Origin: Sedimenticola hydrogenitrophicus
GTDB taxonomy: Bacteria > Pseudomonadota > Gammaproteobacteria > Chromatiales > Chromatiaceae
DNA length: 64,000 bases
NCBI RefSeq assembly: GCF_025175675.1
Contig: NZ_JANIOA010000010.1
Span: forward strand, 55,244-119,243
Direction of reading: 5' to 3'
Part shown: positions 28,562-37,400 of the stretch, one piece after another
Position numbering within the stretch: position 1 is the first letter of the stretch
How the letters are laid out: each line of letters opens with the position of its first letter
Notes under the pieces: model-generated
Told to the model about the DNA's origin: nothing
Databases searched by the model: none
What the model saw: only the letters and a program-made list of their open reading frames with translations
Position numbers and translations under genes: made by a program

Positions 28562-28870
28562 GTAACTGCTCACGGGGTAATTGGCCTGACTTGCCGGCGA
28601 CGTGAAGGGATTCACTAATGCCGCGGGGGCAGGGATGCCCAGGAGCGGCATCACACGATGGCTTGATTCCTCGAATCCGGCTCCTTTTTCAGCGCCTGCC
28701 CAAGCCGCTCCCGGCCATCCATGGCCTCCGCGGCATAAGTCCATCCGTGGACAAAACTCGCTTCGCTCAGACAAGGGCAGGATTGAATCTGAAAAAGGAA
28801 CCGGATTCGAGGCGCCATCCAGATCGCTCAACAAGCCAGGCCAATCGCTTGCAGGCCGGGTAGTAGTTAC
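28562..28870. mobile_element. MITE-like element with GTAACTACTCA ends, copy 2 (with nested insertions)
   Basis: Starts GTAACTGCTCACGGGGTAATT and ends GGGTAGTAGTTAC. Relative to the other copies it carries two extra blocks: the 51-bp repeat at 28599-28649 in the left arm and a 52-bp block at 28704-28755 in the central loop (related to 9561-9596, inverted). Removing both restores the same hairpin as in copies 1 and 3. It begins six bases after the accA stop. Confidence 0.75.
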
Positions 28871-28925
28871 GATACAGGTTTATTGTCGCAATCCATAGGG
28901 CGGGCCGTGCCCGCCGATGAACGCA

Positions 28926-28998
28926 AGGGGTCGGAGTCAAATCAAATGTACGGGTTGAGTTTAAACCTCCTGTTTCAACTGATTTGACTCCGACCCCT
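28926..28998. repeat. REP-type palindrome GGGGTCGGAGTCA, between accA and tilS
   Basis: Arms AGGGGTCGGAGTCAAATCA and TGATTTGACTCCGACCCCT are perfectly complementary (19 bp). GC-rich GGGCACGGCCCGCCC fragments lie on either side (28897-28920 and 29060-29083). The 564-bp accA-tilS gap contains no gene. Confidence 0.85.
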
Positions 28999-29119
28999 CT
29001 GGATGTATCTGGATATGACTACTGCCCCTCAGGATATATAGGCCGCCCTGCGGGCGCGACCGGCGGGCACGGCCCGCCCTATGTTTGACGCATCTGCATA
29101 GACACATCAGGATATTCAC

Positions 29120-30481
29120 ATGTCATTCAATCCCGAACGTCTGCTGAATATGCTTTTGACATATCCACAGCCCAGCGGCTACCTGCTCGGCTTCAGCGGC
29201 GGTCTGGACTCCCATGCGTTGCTGCACGCCCTGGCGGCACTGGGCGAGCGGCTGCCGGCCCCGCTGCGGGCGATTCATGTGGATCATGGGTTGCAATCAC
29301 AAGCGGTCGCCTGGTCCCGGCACTGCGCGTCGGTCTGCGCGAAACTCAACGTCCCCCTGGAAACCTTCTCATTACAGCTCCAGCCGGTCAGGGGTGAGAG
29401 CCTTGAGGCGCTGGCGCGCGAGGCGCGCTATGGCGTGCTGGCGCGGGAACTCCGCACCGGGGAGATGCTGCTGACGGCCCACCACCAGGATGACCAGGCC
29501 GAGACCCTGCTGTTGCAATTGTTGCGCGGGGCCGGGCTGAGCGGCCTGGCCGCCATGCCGGGCCTGACGGAATTTTCCCGCGGTTGGCATACCCGCCCGC
29601 TGCTGGCTGTTAGCCGTGACGAACTGATGCGGTACGCCGGTGGGGCGGGCCTGGAGTGGATCGAGGACACCAGCAACCGGGACATCGGGTTCGATCGCAA
29701 CTACCTGAGGCACGCAGTGATTCCGTTGCTGAAGGCGCGCTGGCCGGCACTGGGCAGCACCCTGTCGCGCAGCGCGCGCCACTGTGCCGAGGCGGATGGG
29801 CTGATCGAAACCCTGTTGTCCCGGACCCTGGAACGGATTCACCAACCGGTCGACGGCACCCTGTCGGTGGCGGCGCTGAACGCACTGCCGGCCGAACAGC
29901 AATCGGCGCTGCTGCGACTCTGGTTCGGTCAGCGGGGAGTGCCGTCGCCCACCTCGGCGATTCTGCAGCGGATCATCAGCGAGGTCCTGGGTGCGCGCCG
30001 GGATGCCACTCCCCAAGTGGCCTGGAGCGGGGCGGAGGTGCGACGCTATCGGGACCGGCTCTACCTGATGCCGCCACTGGCGCCTTTCGATCCCTCCCTC
30101 TCCCTGGTCTGGAGAGGCGAGCCCGCGCTGGCCCTGCCGGCCGGTCTGGGTACGCTCCATTTTCGCCCCTCGGTCGAGGAGACGGGGGAGCGGGCGGGAA
30201 CCGGCCGCTACCGGATTCGCTTTCGCCGGGGCGGCGAGCAGTGCCGGCCGCTGGGGCGGGGTGTGGGCAAACGGGTCAAGGCACTGTTGCAGGAGGCGGG
30301 CGTGTTGCCCTGGATGCGCGAGCGGATACCGCTGCTGGAGATCGACGGGGAGATCGCCGAACTGATCGGCATCTGTCGCTGTGAGCCGGCCGCCCGGGAC
30401 CCGCTGCTCAGCGGGCTGGAAATCAGTTGGGACTGCCCGCTACCCTGGCGGCAATTCCCCCAAGTTGATAAATCGGATTAA
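29120..30481 (+). CDS. tilS: tRNA(Ile)-lysidine synthase
   Basis: A 453-residue ATP-dependent enzyme that attaches lysine to C34 of the CAU-anticodon tRNA-Ile, changing its reading from AUG to AUA. The PP-loop LGFSGGLDSHALLHAL is near residue 22, and HVDHGLQSQAVAW and AHHQDDQAETLLLQLLRGAGL follow. C-terminal substrate-binding domains (from about 240 and 350) end with the RFRRGGEQCRP motif. The ATG at 29120 fits. Location after accA is widely conserved. Confidence 0.95.
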   Translation: MSFNPERLLNMLLTYPQPSGYLLGFSGGLDSHALLHALAALGERLPAPLRAIHVDHGLQSQAVAWSRHCASVCAKLNVPLETFSLQLQPVRGESLEALAREARYGVLARELRTGEMLLTAHHQDDQAETLLLQLLRGAGLSGLAAMPGLTEFSRGWHTRPLLAVSRDELMRYAGGAGLEWIEDTSNRDIGFDRNYLRHAVIPLLKARWPALGSTLSRSARHCAEADGLIETLLSRTLERIHQPVDGTLSVAALNALPAEQQSALLRLWFGQRGVPSPTSAILQRIISEVLGARRDATPQVAWSGAEVRRYRDRLYLMPPLAPFDPSLSLVWRGEPALALPAGLGTLHFRPSVEETGERAGTGRYRIRFRRGGEQCRPLGRGVGKRVKALLQEAGVLPWMRERIPLLEIDGEIAELIGICRCEPAARDPLLSGLEISWDCPLPWRQFPQVDKSD

Positions 30482-30782
30482 ATTTTATTATAAACCCTAA
30501 AGTTTCTGCTGGCTTGGGCGATAGTCCTCCGTAGTGGGATTAAATGAAGCGGCAGCGGTGGCAATCCGCGGCATTTTAGTTTCGTGGGGTGGATAAGCCG
30601 GTAGGCGCATCCACCATTGCCGCGGGTTTGAAGGGGTCAGAGTCAAATGGGTCGAGGCTGTAGGGTCATACTCAGCTCGTTGAACCCATTTGACTCCGAC
30701 CCCCCGCAACGCGGAACAGGCCGGCAGATTCGGAAAAACGATCAGTAACAACAACTGTAATATGCAAACCTTGGAGTGGAAA
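30482..30782. other. Spacer upstream of the msh cassette
   Basis: About 300 bp. It contains a GGATAAGCCGGTAGGCGCATCC unit (about 30590-30615) and a REP palindrome at 30633-30704, which sits only 80 bp before the first pilin gene. No terminator of tilS or clear promoter for the pilins can be named. Confidence 0.55.
30633..30704. repeat. REP-type palindrome GGGGTCAGAGTCA before mshA-like gene
   Basis: Arms GGGGTCAGAGTCAAATGGGT and ACCCATTTGACTCCGACCCC pair with one mismatch. It is the first of a series of such palindromes spread through the pilin cassette. Confidence 0.85.
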
Positions 30783-31271
30783 ATGAAACGACAGGCGGGT
30801 TTTACCCTGATTGAACTGGTGGTGGTGATCCTGATTCTCAGCGTGCTGGCGGCCACGGCGCTGCCGCGGTTTATGGATGTGACGCAGGACGCCCATGTGG
30901 CCGCCGTCAAGGGTGCCGGTGGTGGGTTTGGCTCAGCCGTCTCCCTGGCGCATGCCCAGTGGGTGGCCAATGGCAACACGGCGGCGGTTGATAATCTGGT
31001 AGGTTTCGGGGACGGCACGATTGACACCAATGCCAATGGTTGGCCAACGTCAACCAACGGCAATAATGCTAATCCGAATGCTACAAGATGCGTGCAGATA
31101 TGGGATGATGTCATGCAGAATCCACCTCCAGCAGGAACGGGCACGGTAAATGTGGATTACCAGGCGACGGCGTCAGGCAGTGTTTGCACCTTTAACTATC
31201 AGCCGGCCGGCAGCATGAGTATCACCTACGATGTGAGTAACGGTGCAGTGACAGTAGATGCCGTATTTTAA
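30783..31271 (+). CDS. MSHA-type major pilin-like prepilin (MshA/MshB family)
   Basis: A 162-residue type IV pilin. The leader MKRQAG ends with the prepilin peptidase site G|FTLIELVVVILILSVLAA, with Glu at mature position 5. The body has two cysteines (in TRCVQIW and SVCTFNY) that could form the C-terminal D-loop typical of MSHA pilins. The ATG at 30783 is chosen over 30762 because GGAG lies six bases upstream and the short basic leader is canonical. Downstream genes match the mshC-D-O-P-Q order, so this takes the position of mshA or mshB. Which of the two cannot be settled here. Confidence 0.85.
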   Translation: MKRQAGFTLIELVVVILILSVLAATALPRFMDVTQDAHVAAVKGAGGGFGSAVSLAHAQWVANGNTAAVDNLVGFGDGTIDTNANGWPTSTNGNNANPNATRCVQIWDDVMQNPPPAGTGTVNVDYQATASGSVCTFNYQPAGSMSITYDVSNGAVTVDAVF

Positions 31272-31283
31272 TGGTTAGTCTTA

Positions 31284-31320
31284 GGGGTGGACTCAAATTG
31301 AACAATTTTGACTCTGCCCC
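31284..31320. repeat. Short REP-type palindrome after the mshA-like gene
   Basis: GGGGTGGACTCAAATTG...CAATTTTGACTCTGCCCC, a compact 37-bp relative of the GGGGTCGGAGTCA family, 12 bp after the pilin stop. It could act as a 3' end stabiliser of the major pilin message (inference). Confidence 0.7.
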
Positions 31321-31594
31321 TTTCACTGGCAAGCGGCGCCCACGGGACGCCCTGCAATGCCGATCCGGCCTGTAACTCACGACATGTAATCGTACGAAAG
31401 GGTTGAGTGCTGAATACCATGTCACCTCCTTCCACAGCAACCGAACGGGCACCGCTTGAGTGCCCGTTTTGCGTGTGGAGCGATTTGCCGGGGCATAGGG
31501 CGGGCCATGTCCGCCAACCTGTAGGAGCGGCGCCCCCGACGCGAACGGCCTCGACCCGGGGGCGGACCTCCCGCCATACCTCTCTGGCAAAGCA

Positions 31595-31664
31595 GGTGTC
31601 GGAGTCAGGTCGCGTACATCGTTCGTATTTACCACGGGATTTGTTACGACCTGACTCCGACACC
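31595..31664. repeat. REP-type palindrome GGTGTCGGAGTCA upstream of or within mshC
   Basis: Arms GGTGTCGGAGTCAGGTCG and CGACCTGACTCCGACACC are complementary. If translated in the mshC frame it reads VSESGR...PDSDT, the same peptide pattern that the copies in mshD and mshO give. Confidence 0.8.
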
Positions 31665-31688
31665 TTGATTGAACCTCTGGCGCCCACG

Positions 31689-32204
31689 GTGTGCCCTATA
31701 CCGATACATGGGGCGGATCCTGCCGCAAGCCACCACAACCGGACCGCTCAACGGGGCTTCACCCTGGTGGAATTGGTGGTGGTCCTGTTGCTGGTGGGGA
31801 TATTGGCGGCGGTGGGTATGCCGCGCTTCTTCAATCAGCTCACCTTCCAGGAGTGGGGCTTCAGCGACGAACTGGCGGGGGCACTGCGCTTCGGCCAGAA
31901 GCTGGCGATCGCCACCGGTTGCGATACCCAGGCGGCCATCACCGCCGCCGGTTACCAGCTCAATCAGCGCGTCACCTGCAACAGCGGCGCCTTCACCACG
32001 CCGGTTCGCCTGCCCGGCGGCGACGGCACCGGTTATGCCGGGAGCGCCCCGGGCGGCATCGCGTTGACGGCTGCATCACTCTATTTCGACGCATTGGGGC
32101 GGCCCCACGACAGTGCCGACGGCAACTTGCTGGCGGCGGCGACCAACATCGCCATCGGCAGCCGCAGTGTCTCTGTGGAACCCCAGACCGGGTATGTGCA
32201 CTGA
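31689..32204 (+). CDS. mshC: MSHA minor prepilin MshC-like
   Basis: A GspH/FimT-like minor pilin. The prepilin site QRG|FTLVELVVVLLLVGIL is clear. The body holds two cysteines (GCDTQAA and RVTCNSG) and a beta-rich C-terminus. The start is uncertain: GTG at 31689 gives a 22-residue leader and 171 residues in all. In-frame ATG 31419 or GTG 31407 would put the REP palindrome at 31595-31664 into the protein. No good ribosome binding site marks any of them. Minor pilins of this set are thought to prime or cap pilus assembly. Confidence 0.75.
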   Translation: MCPIPIHGADPAASHHNRTAQRGFTLVELVVVLLLVGILAAVGMPRFFNQLTFQEWGFSDELAGALRFGQKLAIATGCDTQAAITAAGYQLNQRVTCNSGAFTTPVRLPGGDGTGYAGSAPGGIALTAASLYFDALGRPHDSADGNLLAAATNIAIGSRSVSVEPQTGYVH

Positions 32205-32268
32205 CATGACGCGTCGATCGGCAATTCAAGTATCAAATATTGGCTCGGCCACGGAATTTGTGGGTGTT

Positions 32269-32288
32269 GAGAGAAAATATTTTCTCTC
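32269..32288. repeat. Perfect 20-bp palindrome between mshC and mshD
   Basis: GAGAGAAAATATTTTCTCTC, an AT-rich perfect dyad 65 bp after mshC. The following bases form a second, looser hairpin (CTCGCCAAGCACGCCGAG with CTCGGCG...CTTGGCGAG, ending near 32370). The pair fills the gap before mshD. Confidence 0.65.
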
Positions 32289-32388
32289 GCCAAGCACGCC
32301 GAGACGGCGCATACCAGAAATAAAGCGAAAAAATCAGTTTTCCTCGGCGTTCTTTGCGTCTTGGCGAGCGCAAAATAAAGCCGGAACA

Positions 32389-32934
32389 ATGGAGGTGTCG
32401 GAGTCGGGCCGGGCTGGAGTCCAGGCATACAGCCGACGCCGTGCATGGCCCGACTCCGGCACCTGGGTTCACTGTCAACGCGGTGTCACCCTGATCGAGC
32501 TGGTGGTCTCCATCGTGATCCTCTCCGTGGCGGCCGCCGGCATCATGATGGTGATGACCCGGACCGTGCTCTCCAGCGCCGATCCCATGCTGCGGGAACA
32601 GGCGACCGCCATCGCCCAGTCCTATATGGAAGAGATCCTCACCCAGCCGCTGACTGACCCGGACGGGGGCGAGGTGAACGGTCCCGAAGGCGGCGAGACC
32701 CGGGCCACTTATGACGATGTGTGGGATTACCACGGAATCGCCAACAGCGCCGGAGCGCTGGATCAGAACGGTGGCTCAGTGGCCGGGCTCGAGGGTTACA
32801 ACATCGCCGTGGCCGTCAGCACTGCCAATCTGGGTCCGGGGGCCGGCAGCCCGGCAGTGCGTATCGCCATCACCGTGACCCACGACGGCCAGGCCGGTAT
32901 CAATGTGCCGGTCGTGGCCTACAGGTTGAATTGA
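32389..32934 (+). CDS. mshD: MSHA minor prepilin MshD-like, with repeat-derived leader
   Basis: A 181-residue minor pilin with prepilin site CQRG|VTLIELVVSIVILSVAAAG (Val replaces the usual Phe at +1). The only ATG near the motif, at 32389, gives a 32-residue leader, of which residues 3-25 are encoded by a REP-type palindrome (32394-32463). The normal leader is 6-10 residues. No strong ribosome binding site precedes it. The body (MTRTVLSSADPMLREQATA, then QSYMEEILTQP) matches MshD proteins. mshO begins one base after its stop. Confidence 0.82.
   Translation: MEVSESGRAGVQAYSRRRAWPDSGTWVHCQRGVTLIELVVSIVILSVAAAGIMMVMTRTVLSSADPMLREQATAIAQSYMEEILTQPLTDPDGGEVNGPEGGETRATYDDVWDYHGIANSAGALDQNGGSVAGLEGYNIAVAVSTANLGPGAGSPAVRIAITVTHDGQAGINVPVVAYRLN
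32394..32463. repeat. REP-type palindrome inside the mshD leader sequence
   Basis: Arms GGTGTCGGAGTCGGGCC and GGCCCGACTCCGGCACC pair with one mismatch. It is read in frame as VSESGRAGVQAY...AWPDSGT. It is nearly the same sequence as the copy in mshO (32995-33064). Confidence 0.88.
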
Positions 32935-32935
32935 G

Positions 32936-34000
32936 ATGACGTTCAATACGGCAACTCTTTCCGTAGGCAAAGCGGCGGCGCCGCGAACGATTCAGGTGTC
33001 GGAGTCGGGCCGTGCAGGAGTCCAGGCATACCGCAGAGGCTGTGCATGGCCCGACTCCGACACCTTGCCGCGCGACGAAGCAAGGCGTGTACGGCCTCAC
33101 TCCGACACCGGGTACAACCGCCAACGCGGCTTCACCCTGATCGAACTGGTGGTGGTGATCGTGATCAGTGGCGTCATCGCCGTGGCCGCCTCCCAGCTGA
33201 TCCAGCGCCCGGTGGAGATGTACCAGTCCCAGGCCAGCCGCGCCCGGCTGGTGGACCGGGCCGATACCGCCCTGGTACAGATGACCCGGGAGCTGCGGGA
33301 CGCCCTGCCCAACAGCGTGCGTATCGGCTGTACCGGACGCTGTCTGGAGTTCCTGCATGTGGTCACGGGGGGGCGCTACCGGGCCGCCCCGGTGGATGAT
33401 CCGTTACAGCTCAGCTTCAACCCGGCGGATGTGGATTTCCAATTTGAGGTGCTCGGTCTGTTACCCAACAGCGGCCTGATCCAGTCGGGGAGCAATGCCA
33501 ATGATTGCGCCAGCATGAATGCCGCCTGCCTGGTGATCTACAACACCGGGCTGCCCGGCAGCAACGCCTACAACCTGGACAATGCGGCCACCGTTACGGC
33601 TGTGAATACGCTGGTGCCCATCACCCTCGATTTTATCAACAGTGGTTTTACCGGCGGTCAGACCGCCTTTCCCGCCAGCTCGCCCGACCAGCGGTTCTAT
33701 ATTGTCGACACACCCATCACCTATCTCTGTGACCCCGATCCCGGCAGCGGAACCCTGCGGCGCTACCAGGGCTATAACCTGCAGGCGGATCAGCAGGACC
33801 TGGACAGCCATGCCGAACTGCTGGCCCAGCCCAACCCGGCGGAGCATGCCCTGCTGATAGACCAGGTCAGCGCCTGCCGCTTTACCTACACCCCGGGGAC
33901 CCCCTCCCGTAACGGGCTGGTGACCCTGGAGCTGACGGTCCAGGAGCGCAGTGAATCCATCACCCTGCTGCAGCAGGCCCACCTGGTAAATATGCCATGA
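32936..34000 (+). CDS. mshO: MSHA minor prepilin MshO-like, with repeat-derived leader
   Basis: A 354-residue large minor pilin. The prepilin site NRQRG|FTLIELVVVIVISGVI occurs at about residue 65, because the region after the ATG at 32936 includes a translated REP palindrome (residues about 20-43) and a further half copy. The mature part continues AASQLIQRPVEMYQSQ, matching MshO. It starts one base after mshD and ends in an ATGA overlap with mshP. A closer non-ATG start, for example GTG in the repeat, is possible but would still translate repeat sequence. Confidence 0.85.
   Translation: MTFNTATLSVGKAAAPRTIQVSESGRAGVQAYRRGCAWPDSDTLPRDEARRVRPHSDTGYNRQRGFTLIELVVVIVISGVIAVAASQLIQRPVEMYQSQASRARLVDRADTALVQMTRELRDALPNSVRIGCTGRCLEFLHVVTGGRYRAAPVDDPLQLSFNPADVDFQFEVLGLLPNSGLIQSGSNANDCASMNAACLVIYNTGLPGSNAYNLDNAATVTAVNTLVPITLDFINSGFTGGQTAFPASSPDQRFYIVDTPITYLCDPDPGSGTLRRYQGYNLQADQQDLDSHAELLAQPNPAEHALLIDQVSACRFTYTPGTPSRNGLVTLELTVQERSESITLLQQAHLVNMP
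32995..33064. repeat. REP-type palindrome inside the mshO leader sequence
   Basis: Arms GGTGTCGGAGTCGGGCC and GGCCCGACTCCGACACC are perfectly complementary. It is translated as VSESGRAGVQAY...AWPDSDT. A further right-hand half (CTCACTCCGACACC) lies at about 33097-33110, just before the prepilin motif. Confidence 0.88.
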
Positions 34001-34419
34001 GCAGATGGGGCGGCAATGCGATGCAGGGTTCGGTGGGACAGCGGGGTTTCTCCCTGATCAGCACCCTGTTCATACTGGTGGTCCTGGCCGCCTTGGGCGG
34101 CTACATGGTGCGGCTGAATGTCGCCCAGCAGACCACCACTACCCTGTCGTTGCAATCCGTACGCGCCTGGTATGCGGCGGCCAGTGGCCTGGAGTGGGCG
34201 GTGTACCAGATCAACACAGGTAGCAGTTGTCCCGCCGTGCCGAGCAGTTTTACTGCCGAAGGATTCACGATTTCCATGACCGCCTGTACGCCTTATCCGG
34301 TAACCGAGGGTGCGACCGGTTACAACCTTTACGACGTCCAGGTCGAGGCGAGCCGGGGCAGTTTCGGGTCGACGGACTATGTTTCACGCCGGCTGCGTGC
34401 CACGGTAACCGGGAGCTGA
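33997..34419 (+). CDS. mshP: MSHA minor prepilin MshP-like
   Basis: A 140-residue minor pilin of the PilX/MshP type. The N-terminal site is GQRG|FSLISTLFILVVLAALGGYM, where the usual Glu5 is replaced (FSLIS), as is common in MshP and other non-canonical minor pilins. The rest has RAWYAAASGLEWAVYQI, a motif shared with PilX/GspK-like proteins. It overlaps mshO by 4 bp and is followed by mshQ after 3 bp. Confidence 0.85.
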   Translation: MSRWGGNAMQGSVGQRGFSLISTLFILVVLAALGGYMVRLNVAQQTTTTLSLQSVRAWYAAASGLEWAVYQINTGSSCPAVPSSFTAEGFTISMTACTPYPVTEGATGYNLYDVQVEASRGSFGSTDYVSRRLRATVTGS

Positions 34420-34422
34420 TGC

Positions 34423-37400
34423 ATGACACGGTATGTTGAATCAGGATATGGAGCATTGAAGGCGTGGTGGCCATGGGTATCACTCAGCCTGTTGTTGGTT
34501 TTGCAGATCGGGATGGTCCAGGCGGCGGAGGTGAAACGGGTGCAAAGTGGCATCCTGTCCAGCAACAGCGCCGCTACGCACACGGTGAACATCACAACCG
34601 TCGATCCGGCCAAGGCTTTCCTGATCTTTCAGACCCGACACAGTTCCAATCGACCCGGTGGCTCGGCTGCCGCGGGACGGCTGGGATCCGCCAGCTCGCT
34701 GGAGTTCGTGACTACCCGCAGCGATCCTATTGATATCCAGTGGTATCTGGTGGAGTTTGCCTCGGGGGTAAATGTCCAGCGTGGCGAGGTGTATCAGAAT
34801 AGCGCAACGGTCAATATTCCAATTATCCAGTTGGCTTCATTGGAACAATCATTTGTCACCTGGTCCAAGGCCATCAATGGGTCGCACAGTACCTGGGGGA
34901 CCGATGACCCGGTCTTTATGCAATTGACGGCCATCAACAATCTTCAGCTGCGCAGCAGCGCATCGACCAGCAACCACCGTGTCTGGTGGCAGGTGATCGA
35001 GTATACCGATGCGGCCGATATCCAGGTGCAGCGCGGTACCACGACGATTGCTTCCAATAAGAACGACCAGACAGTCGCCATCAATCCGGTCGGCTTGAGC
35101 AGAAGTATTGTATTGGCCGGGAACAGGATTGCCGCTGATGCCAAGCAGATCAATCGCCATACTCTGAGTGCTGAATTCAGTGACAGTGACACATTGCTGT
35201 TTTCCCGTCATCGTGAGGGGGGAAACGTCTCCATACCGGAGATCGGCTGGCAGGTGATCGAGTTCAGTGACGGCACCCTGGTGCAGTCCGGTGTCACCAA
35301 GGTTTCTAAAAACACCCTCACCGAAACGGCTTTGCTGTCTCCTGTCAATCCCAACCTTTCGATTGCCCTGGGTTCGGTGCAACCGGCCGGTGGTCAGAAT
35401 ATGGGACGTACCAAATACCAGGGCGATGATATCCCCGGCGTAACCGCCTTTACCCTGGGTCTGACCGGCAATACCCTCACCCTGCAACGCAACAGTGACC
35501 TGCATGAAGCAACCATCGGCTGGTTCGTCGTTGAATTTCCGACACCCCGACTGGCCGAGTGGCGCATGGATGAGGCCAGTTGGGGGCAGGTGCAGGATGC
35601 GACCGGCAATGGTTATCACGGAACGGCTCGCAATGGCGCAGCAACGGCCGCAACCACCCCGGCCGTACCCGGCAGTCCAGGCACCTGCCGTTATGGCACT
35701 TTTGACGGGGTCGATGATTATGTCGATTTGCCGGGTCTGCCCAATCTCACCGGAAGTTTTACCATCACCGCCTGGGTCAGGGCGAACGAACTCGGCAAGG
35801 ATCAACGCATCTTTGCCGATGACCAGAACAATAGTGGCGGATTTGCCTTTAGTCTGGGTGATGGCGGTGATGGAAAACTGCGCTTTTTCTCCCGTCAGGT
35901 AAACCCGATTAGCGTCGATACTCAGAATGCGGTGATTTCGGCAGGCACCTGGCACCACGTGGCAGCAGTACATGATGTGACGGCCAGGACGCGCATGATT
36001 TATGTGGATGGTGTGGCGGTGCGACTCAATAACGGCAGCACCAGTTCGGTTTACACCGGGACCTGGGGTAGTGATCCAGGCGCCGCCAGCCTTGCAGGCG
36101 AGAACGATGCCGCTGGCGGTGAGGCGGTTCCCAACTGGCGTTTTAACGGCAGCCTGGATGAGGTGCGGATATACTCTGATGCGCTCACCCAGAGTCAGAT
36201 ACAGGCGGTCAAAGATGAGACCCGTCCTTGCGCGGCAGCCGGGCTGGATCATATCCGCCTCGAGCACGACGGCCAGGGACTCACCTGTACAGGCGAGACG
36301 GTCACCGTCAGGGCCTGTGTCGATGCGGCCTGTAACGATCTCTATACGGGTGAGGTGACGCTTGATTTCAGCTCCCCCGCCTCGGGCTGGAACGCGGACC
36401 CGGTTACCTTCAGCGGCGGTAGTGCCAGTGTCAGTCTGAGCCGTACCACGGTGGGCACCGTGGTGCTGGATGCGAGCGCCAGCTCGCCGACGGCAACCGG
36501 CGACACGCAATGCAGTAACAGTGGCGGTGGGAATCCCTGCGAAGTCACCTTCGCCGCTACCGGTATCCTCATCGACGGGGACGATGGCGACGGGGCCGCG
36601 GAGAGCATGATTTCCACCCAAATCGCCGGCAAGCCCTCGAACAGCGGTTACGGTGCCGCGGTCCAGCGGGTGCGGGTGGTGCGGACCGATGACCAGACCG
36701 GCGCCTGCGTTGCCGGTGTCGCTAACCAGACCCTGGATGCCGTGGTCAGCTACCTGGTGCCGGTGGCCAGTGAAGGATTGGGGGATAACGCCCTCAGCGT
36801 CACCGGTGTGGGTAGTGCCAACCTGACTGCCGCCGGCGGCGGCCAGACCCTCCAGCTCGCCTTCGACGGCAACGGCACCGCCCCCTTCAGCTTCAACTCG
36901 CAGGACGCGGGCCGATATCAGTTGCGGGTGGAGATGGCGATACCGGTGGTAGACCCGGACGGCATCCCGACCGGGGAGACGGTGGCCGCCAGCGATACCA
37001 GCAACGGCTTCGTGGTTCGACCCCTGGCGGTGTACGCCGATGCGACGGGCAATCCCCGGGCGCAGAGTGCCGCTGGGACGGCGTTCAAGGGGGCGGGGGA
37101 GGCGTTTACCCTCGGCTACAGGAGCTTGCGTTGGGTGTCGGGACGCGACAATGACAATAACGGCATCTGGGACAGCTGTTCCAGCCCGACCCTTGCCGAT
37201 CCCGGGGCCTATGCCCGGCTGCCGGCCTGGACCTTCGGCCAGGCGGGTGCCGATCTGCAACAACCTGTCGGGGGCAACGCCGGCACCCTGACCCATGGGG
37301 GCGGGGACGCCGCCATCCCGGCTGGGGCAACCAGTGTCGACGAGGGTAATGTCGCTTATAGCGAGGTGGGCATCATCCAGCTTCAGGAGGATAGTCTCAA

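Noticed and set aside
30482..33110. CRISPR array suggested by repeated palindromes around the pilin genes
   Set aside because: Spacing is irregular, repeats are self-complementary, genes lie between them and no cas gene is present.
34849..37296. 815-codon open frame opposite mshQ
   Set aside because: Shadow frame; the forward protein has signal peptide, LamG and family match.
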